Below are positions 59,040-64,000 of a stretch of DNA of 64,000 nucleotides, piece after piece. The position numbers and the translations under genes were made by a program. Positions within the stretch are counted from its first letter, which is position 1. Every line of letters starts with the position of its first letter. Source of the DNA: Burkholderiales bacterium UBA2463. Its GTDB lineage: Bacteria > Pseudomonadota > Gammaproteobacteria > Burkholderiales > Burkholderiaceae_A. The notes under the pieces are model-generated. The model saw nothing but the letters and a program-made list of their open reading frames with translations, did not search any database and was not told where the DNA came from. The DNA is taken from contig DDPR01000014.1 in assembly GCA_002342295.1 (NCBI GenBank), positions 1 through 64,000 on the forward strand, given 5' to 3'.

Positions 59040-60164
59040 TTAATGGGGAATCACGCAGCGCGCGACCCTGGGCGTAACGCCAGTGAGGAGCTCATAACCC
59101 AGGGTCTGGCAGTGCCCGGCCACTCGGTCCACGCTCAGGTTTGGACCCCAGAACTCCACCTCACTGTCCAGGCCAGCCCGCGGATGATCGGTGAGGTCGA
59201 TGGTGATGAGGTCCATAGAGACGCGCCCAGCCAGAGGACAGACCCGACCATCTACCCAGGTGGGCGTTCCATCGGGCGCAAGCCTGGGATAGCCGTCTGC
59301 ATAGCCAAGAGCAGCCACCCCAATTCTGCTGGGGCGATCGCAGCGAAAACGCCCGCCATAGCCCACCCGCTCGCCCGCAGCCGTGTTCTGAATGCCAATG
59401 ATTCGACTCGTGAGTCGCTGGCTCGCGAGGAGTCCAAGCCGCTCAATTGTCTGACGCTGCTGCGTGAGAGCCTCCGTCCCGAGCGGACTCGACCCATATA
59501 AGGCGATGCCGGGTCGCACCCAGTCGAGGTGAGAGGGTGGCAAAAAGATCACCGCCGACGAGTTCGCACAACTCAATGGCTCCTGCGGTCGGCGCCCGAG
59601 CGCCGTGAGCCCCTCACAGAAGATCCCGAGCGCCCGCCGACTGCTCTCACCGTCCTCGGCGGCTGCAAAGTGACTCAAAAATCCAATCTGTCCAATCGGC
59701 CCCTGTCCGCGGAGCGCTTCGAGTTTCACGGCGAGCTCGCTCCATTCGGAGGGGGCAAACCCCAATCGATTCATGCCGGTGTTGAGCTTGATCCACAAGC
59801 GAGAAAGGCGCACGCGTTCGAGAGCCGACATCGCACTGACCGCCTCAAGTTGATCGGGGGTGTGGACCACCAGATCAAGGCCCAGGGCGACTGCCTCTTC
59901 GAGGTCGGCGGACTGAAAGACCCCCTCAATGAGAAGAATCGGCTTGCGCCAGCCCGCCGCCCGCGCCTGCGCGGCCTCCTCCATCTCAAGGACGGCCAGT
60001 CCGCTGGCCTCGGCAAAGCCCGCCACTGCCGAGGGAATTCCATGACCATAGGCTCTGGCTTTTGCCACGGCCCAGACCTTCGACTGCCCGCAGAGCCTTG
60101 AAACCACTCGCAGATTCGCTGACAGGGCGGCTTCGAAGACACTCAGGCGGGCGGGGCGAGACAT
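59040..60164 (-). CDS. alr: Alanine racemase
   Basis: Alr makes D-alanine for peptidoglycan using pyridoxal phosphate. The cofactor lysine is in VWAVAKARAYGHG, the second catalytic base is the Tyr in GERVGYGGRFRC, and the C-terminal domain has GRVSMDLITIDLT. Length is 374 residues. It is divergent from lplT with 36 bases between. Confidence 0.95.
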   Translation of the reverse strand: MSRPARLSVFEAALSANLRVVSRLCGQSKVWAVAKARAYGHGIPSAVAGFAEASGLAVLEMEEAAQARAAGWRKPILLIEGVFQSADLEEAVALGLDLVVHTPDQLEAVSAMSALERVRLSRLWIKLNTGMNRLGFAPSEWSELAVKLEALRGQGPIGQIGFLSHFAAAEDGESSRRALGIFCEGLTALGRRPQEPLSCANSSAVIFLPPSHLDWVRPGIALYGSSPLGTEALTQQRQTIERLGLLASQRLTSRIIGIQNTAAGERVGYGGRFRCDRPSRIGVAALGYADGYPRLAPDGTPTWVDGRVCPLAGRVSMDLITIDLTDHPRAGLDSEVEFWGPNLSVDRVAGHCQTLGYELLTGVTPRVARCVIPH

Positions 60165-60200
60165 GAAGTGATTGTAGGGCTTCGTGTTCTAATCCACCGC

Positions 60201-61481
60201 ATGAAACGTGGCTTCTACACGATTATGGCGGCGCAGTTTTTTTCCTCGCTGGCCGACAACGCATTGCTCATCGCCGCGATTGCGCTCCTCATTGACATGG
60301 CGGCGCCCGAGTGGATGCGCCCCCTCCTGAAACTGTTCTTCACGATCTCGTATGTTGTTCTTGCGCCGTTCGTTGGCGCCTTCGCCGACTCCTTTCCAAA
60401 GGGTCGCGTCATGTTTGTAACCAACACCGTCAAGGTCTTTGGCTGTGGCCTGCTCTTTTTCCACGTGCACCCCCTGGCCGCTTACGCGGTGGTCGGTCTT
60501 GGCGCGGCGGCCTACTCCCCCGCGAAGTACGGCATCCTCACGGAGTTGTTGCCCGCCGAGAAACTGGTGGCGGCCAACGGATGGATTGAGGGCACGACCG
60601 TGGGCTCCATCGTTCTTGGGATCATGCTGGGCGGTGCACTCATCCATCCCAGCGTTTCGACAGCACTCCTTTCGCTCGATGTGCCCCAGATTGACACAGG
60701 AGTGGACACCTCAGCTGAGGCGGCGATCTGCGTGGTGGCGGGCATCTACCTCATTGCTGCCCTCTTTAACCTGCGCATTCCCGATACCGGTGCTCGTTAC
60801 CCCAAGCAACACATCCATCCGATTCTCCTCATGCGAGCCTTCTGGCGATGCAATGTCGTGCTCTGGAAGGACAAGCTTGGTCAGGTCTCCTTGGCCGTGA
60901 CGACTCTCTTCTGGGGCGCTGGCGCCACACTTCAGTTCATTGTGCTGAAGTGGGCCGAGGTGCAACTGGGGCTGAGCCTCGACAAGGCGGCCATTCTCCA
61001 AGGGGTCGTTGCCGTCGGCATTGCCTTAGGTGCCGTGGCGGCCGCCCGTTTTGTGAGCCTCAAGGGTTCGTGCCGCGTCCTTATTTTAGGCGTGCTCATG
61101 GGCCTCTTTGTTCCGCTCATGACACTGGTCTCCACCCTCGATCTCGCCCTGCCCCTGATGGTGGTGATCGGCGGGCTTGCAGGCTTTTTTGTCGTGCCGA
61201 TGAATGCCTTGCTTCAACACCGAGGCCATGTGATGCTCACCGCCGGGCATTCGATTGCCGTCCAAAACTTCAACGAGAACCTCAACGTCCTCATCATGCT
61301 GGGGCTCTACGCGCTGCTCATCCATCTGGGTCTGAGCGTGAACACGGTCATTGTTTTGTTTGGCGGATTTGTCGCGCTCACCATGGCCGCGGTCATGGTG
61401 CTCTATCGGATCAACCGTCGAAACAACGACCTCGACGCACTCATTGCCGAAGAGAAACTAGTCGGCACTGAGCACCCCTGA
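60201..61481 (+). CDS. lplT: Lysophospholipid transporter LplT
   Basis: LplT flips lysophospholipids inward for re-acylation by Aas. It is a major facilitator protein with about 12 membrane helices, starting FYTIMAAQFFSSLADNALL, a form typical of LplT. It has 426 residues; no aas gene is adjacent. The ATG at 60201 starts directly at the conserved N-terminus. The end overlaps the converging small gene by 24 bases. Confidence 0.88.
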   Translation: MKRGFYTIMAAQFFSSLADNALLIAAIALLIDMAAPEWMRPLLKLFFTISYVVLAPFVGAFADSFPKGRVMFVTNTVKVFGCGLLFFHVHPLAAYAVVGLGAAAYSPAKYGILTELLPAEKLVAANGWIEGTTVGSIVLGIMLGGALIHPSVSTALLSLDVPQIDTGVDTSAEAAICVVAGIYLIAALFNLRIPDTGARYPKQHIHPILLMRAFWRCNVVLWKDKLGQVSLAVTTLFWGAGATLQFIVLKWAEVQLGLSLDKAAILQGVVAVGIALGAVAAARFVSLKGSCRVLILGVLMGLFVPLMTLVSTLDLALPLMVVIGGLAGFFVVPMNALLQHRGHVMLTAGHSIAVQNFNENLNVLIMLGLYALLIHLGLSVNTVIVLFGGFVALTMAAVMVLYRINRRNNDLDALIAEEKLVGTEHP

Positions 61482-61850
61482 GCCCTCAGTCCTCATCGCT
61501 CTCTTTAGCCGGGCAAGGGCCTCCCACGCGGTGCGCTTGCCCTCGGGCGTCACAATCGCCTCAAGCGGTGGAAGATAGGCCGTCGGAAGGTTCGGGGCCT
61601 CCAGTTCGTCGCCAAAGACCAGCACCGCCTTGTGGATGAGGACGTTCGGTACGTCTTCGCCCCCCAAGAAATCGACCCGCACGACATCTTCCCCAATGCT
61701 CTCAAGGAGTTGGCCCAAAAGCGCACGGCGGGGCCCACTGGGGTCCACCCCGAGAACGCCCATCCTGCGTGGAGCCCTCCCCTTGAGCGACCAACGAACC
61801 TCGGCGCCATAGACGGCCATCGCCAGGGCGGAGGGCGAGCGGGCGCTCAT
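61458..61850 (-). CDS. holD: Probable DNA polymerase III psi subunit (divergent HolD)
   Basis: The 130-residue product matches the layout of E. coli HolD as I remember it. It has a Trp-Ser-Leu-containing start (GAEVRWSLKGRAP), a hydrophobic strand MGVLGVDPSG, a helix, then KAVLVFGDELEAPNLPTAYL and a C-terminal block TPEGKRTAWEALARLKRAM like the PTARAALW segment. In E. coli holD directly adjoins rimI; here it overlaps the rimI domain gene as ATGA. Psi links the chi subunit and single-stranded-DNA-binding protein to the clamp loader. Identity is low, and another small protein cannot be excluded. Confidence 0.55.
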   Translation of the reverse strand: MSARSPSALAMAVYGAEVRWSLKGRAPRRMGVLGVDPSGPRRALLGQLLESIGEDVVRVDFLGGEDVPNVLIHKAVLVFGDELEAPNLPTAYLPPLEAIVTPEGKRTAWEALARLKRAMRTEGSGVLSAD

Positions 61851-63010
61851 GTGCCAGCGTCCGCGAGTGTCAAAGAGAGAACGACGGCGTCTTCGCGCGT
61901 TTGGTTCACGCTCGGGTAGTAATCCTTGCGACGTCCAATCTCCGTCATGGCATTTTTCTTGTACAGCCGAATAGCCGCATGGTTCGTGGGGCGCACCTCG
62001 AGCAGAAGCCGGCGAATGCCGAGCGATTGCAGGTGCTGGCAAAGCGCATCGAACATCCACTGGCCAAGGCCACGTCGCTGTCGGGCTGGCGCAATGGTGA
62101 AGTTCAGGAGGTGGGCCTCCTCCATGACGCGCATCCAGACCAAATAGCCAACCATGGCGCCCTGGTCGACGAGCTTGTGAAGGTGATAACCCGAAGCGAA
62201 GGAGTCCTTGAAGTTTCCGGAGGACCATGGAAAGGGATAGGCCTGCTGCTCAATCACCATCACGGAGGCGAGGTCCTGAGGCTCTAGCGTGAGCAGGGAG
62301 AGCGCCTTCACGCGTCTGCGCTCCTCAATGGTCTGTGCCACCTTCTGACGAACATAGAGCGGCTGGGCAGAGAATGCGGCGCCCGCCTGAGCGTCCCCCG
62401 CGAGGACCGCAGCCAAGGACCATCCGGCCAAGGAGCAGGCCTCGGGGCAGTCGGAGCGAGGAGATCCGAAATCGGTCGGTCTGGGCTCCACCATGATTGG
62501 CAGGCCCTCTGGGTGGGTGCTGCTGGCCAAACCCACGTGGGGCGACTCGACGAGCACGGCAATCGAGTTCGGCTTCGCTCGGAGTCGACCCTCATAGACC
62601 TCGCCCAGCCGGGCATCAAAGCGAATGATGAAGTCTTCCGACGGAGGCTCTGGGTGAGCGCGACGTGAAAGGAGATGGGCATGTCCGAGCGCCTCAAATC
62701 CGGAGATGGACACAACTTTGAGGTTGAGACTGCGGGCGAGGCCCTGGGTCAGCCCCGCGGCAATTCGAAGCCCCGTGAAGGAGCCCGGCCCCTGACCAAG
62801 CACCAGACCACCGAGATCGCTCAGGCGACGACCAGCCTGCGACAAAAGATCCTCCGCCATGCGGAGCAACGAAGACGCCTGAGCAGCGCCGGCAGGAGAC
62901 TGCTTTGCAAGCCACGTTCTCGCATCAAGCGCGAGCGCCACGCTGGCCACATCATGCGAGGAGTCCATCGCCAAAACAGGATAGGACCACGTCTGCTGCC
63001 CCTCAATCAT
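61847..63010 (-). CDS. Fused TsaB-RimI protein
   Basis: A 387-residue two-domain protein. The N-terminal part (to about 225) is TsaB, needed for threonylcarbamoyladenosine in tRNAs ([14 protein letters not shown] and [20 protein letters not shown]). The C-terminal part is a GNAT acetyltransferase of the RimI type ([14 protein letters not shown], the acetyl-CoA loop [17 protein letters not shown] and [15 protein letters not shown]), which acetylates ribosomal protein S18. In most bacteria these are separate neighbouring genes. The ATG at 63010 overlaps the ispDF stop by eight bases. Confidence 0.92.
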   Translation of the reverse strand: MIEGQQTWSYPVLAMDSSHDVASVALALDARTWLAKQSPAGAAQASSLLRMAEDLLSQAGRRLSDLGGLVLGQGPGSFTGLRIAAGLTQGLARSLNLKVVSISGFEALGHAHLLSRRAHPEPPSEDFIIRFDARLGEVYEGRLRAKPNSIAVLVESPHVGLASSTHPEGLPIMVEPRPTDFGSPRSDCPEACSLAGWSLAAVLAGDAQAGAAFSAQPLYVRQKVAQTIEERRRVKALSLLTLEPQDLASVMVIEQQAYPFPWSSGNFKDSFASGYHLHKLVDQGAMVGYLVWMRVMEEAHLLNFTIAPARQRRGLGQWMFDALCQHLQSLGIRRLLLEVRPTNHAAIRLYKKNAMTEIGRRKDYYPSVNQTREDAVVLSLTLADAGT

Positions 63011-64000
63011 TCTGGGATCGCCTCGGCGAGAGCAGTGCCAGGGCCTGAGCAGCAATGCCCTCTTTTCGGCCCGTGAAGCCCAAGTGCTCCGTGGTCGTCG
63101 CCTTCACATTGACTCGATCACACTGGGTGTCGGCGGCAAGAAAACTCACCATCTGTGGAATATGCGGCGCGAGTTTCGGTTCCTGAGCAATGACGGTGGC
63201 ATCCACCTGCACCACGCGAAGGCCCGCCCCATGAACAAGGCAGACGACATGACGGAGCAGATGTCTGCTGTCGGCCCCCCGAAAGGCTGGGTCGCTGTCT
63301 GGAAAGTGGTGGCCAATGTCGCCCATGCAGGCCGCACCCAGAATGGCATCAGCCACTGCGTGAAGCAACACGTCTGCGTCAGAGTGTCCCAGAAGCCCGC
63401 GTGAGTGAGGAATATGCACCCCACCAATGATGAGAGGGCGCCCCTCCACCAAGGCATGGACATCAAACCCCTGCCCCATCCTTACCTCGGTCTCCATCAT
63501 AGAGTTGCGCTCCGAAAAGTCCTGCAAGAAAGTGAGTTTGCGGTTAGCGGCCTCACCCAGCACCAAGAGGGGCCGCGCACCAGAGACCTCCATGGCGCTG
63601 GCCTCATCGGTGGCCTCTGGGTGTGCTGCGAGCGCCCTTATAAGTGCTCCGACCCGAAAGAGTTGCGGCGTCTGAGCCGCCCAGAGACCCTCCCGCGGGA
63701 CGGTCTGAAGGCTGCGGCAAGGGTCTTGAGCGTCTGCGCGTTTCAGTGTGTCGGCCATGGGAAGGGCAAGAAGCGCACCGTCTTCGCTGGAGAGCCCCTC
63801 ATGTAAGAGGCGCTGGAGCGCCGCATCGCTCAGGTCCGGCCGAGCCGCGTCATGCACCAGGACCCAGTCATTCTCAACATCCCTGCCAAGCGCCTCGCCC
63901 AGGAGAGAGAGCCCCTTGAGCACCGAGTCCCGTCGGCTGGCGCCACCCTCTGGAAGAGCCAGTACTGGCGCGGCTTCTCCAAGTCGCTCGCACAAGAGGC
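63003..64000 (-). CDS. ispDF: Bifunctional IspD-IspF enzyme of the MEP pathway, cut by the window edge
   Basis: The visible part begins inside IspD, the CDP-ME synthase ([33 protein letters not shown]). It continues without a stop into IspF, the 2,4-cyclodiphosphate synthase ([40 protein letters not shown], metal site [10 protein letters not shown]). The junction is near [20 protein letters not shown]. The reading frame is open to the right edge, so the gene starts outside the window. It shares its pathway with dxr at 23756. Confidence 0.93.
   Translation of the reverse strand, partial: LLCERLGEAAPVLALPEGGASRRDSVLKGLSLLGEALGRDVENDWVLVHDAARPDLSDAALQRLLHEGLSSEDGALLALPMADTLKRADAQDPCRSLQTVPREGLWAAQTPQLFRVGALIRALAAHPEATDEASAMEVSGARPLLVLGEAANRKLTFLQDFSERNSMMETEVRMGQGFDVHALVEGRPLIIGGVHIPHSRGLLGHSDADVLLHAVADAILGAACMGDIGHHFPDSDPAFRGADSRHLLRHVVCLVHGAGLRVVQVDATVIAQEPKLAPHIPQMVSFLAADTQCDRVNVKATTTEHLGFTGRKEGIAAQALALLSPRRSQND

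Overview
The window is chromosomal DNA from a GC-rich (about 60% by eye) betaproteobacterium, most likely of the order Burkholderiales, carrying one compact AT-rich integrated element at its left end. The placement rests on gene order: tig-clpP-clpX-lon-hupB-tRNA-ppiD, smc-zipA-ligA, rpsB-tsf-pyrH-frr-uppS-cdsA-dxr-rseP-bamA-ompH-lpxD-fabZ-lpxA-lpxB-rnhB, the divergent ratA/smpB pair and the divergent ppsA/ppsR pair. Genes are packed tightly, with many ATGA or TGATG overlaps and several convergent pairs that overlap at their 3' ends. No species can be named from the sequence alone.

Positions 1 to about 5.5 kb: an AT-rich mobile element inserted at the 3' end of guaA. It carries a large tyrosine integrase beside guaA, a second catalytic-domain-only tyrosine recombinase, a probable HUH replication initiator, a DUF6641-like protein, a proline-rich protein whose frame is broken at a C tract, and two orphan genes. 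There are also several hairpins, one of which hides a ribosome binding site. The 8-bp core TCCCACTC occurs in the guaA end (5508-5515) and again at 33-40, so the whole element may be only about 5.5 kb. The content resembles a small phage satellite or a rolling-circle integrative element. This is the most novel part of the window.

5.5 to 15.3 kb: guaA-guaB (GMP synthesis), rnfH, ratA/smpB (trans-translation), an orphan branched-chain amino acid type binding protein, ppsA with its regulator ppsR, and an rRNA/tRNA 2'-O-methyltransferase of the TrmH family. 15.3 to 29.8 kb: one long leftward run for lipid A synthesis, outer-membrane assembly, isoprenoid and phospholipid synthesis and translation (rnhB to rpsB). 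A clear terminator lies between rpsB and tsf, and a strong promoter precedes rpsB.

29.8 to 40.7 kb: map-glnD rightward, then galU, ligA, zipA and smc leftward. 40.9 to 46.4 kb: a rightward run queF-dapD-yffB-dapE-prmB-gst-mnmH. 46.3 to 54.5 kb: the proteostasis block: a PpiD-like foldase lacking its parvulin domain, tRNA-Asp, tRNA-Val, hupB, lon, clpX, clpP, tig and tRNA-Leu. 54.6 to 57.7 kb: hpnCDE, the three-enzyme squalene route that normally feeds hopanoid synthesis. 57.6 kb to the end: radA, alr, lplT, then a leftward cluster with two fused genes (ispDF, cut by the window edge, and tsaB-rimI) followed by a small gene that I read as a divergent holD.
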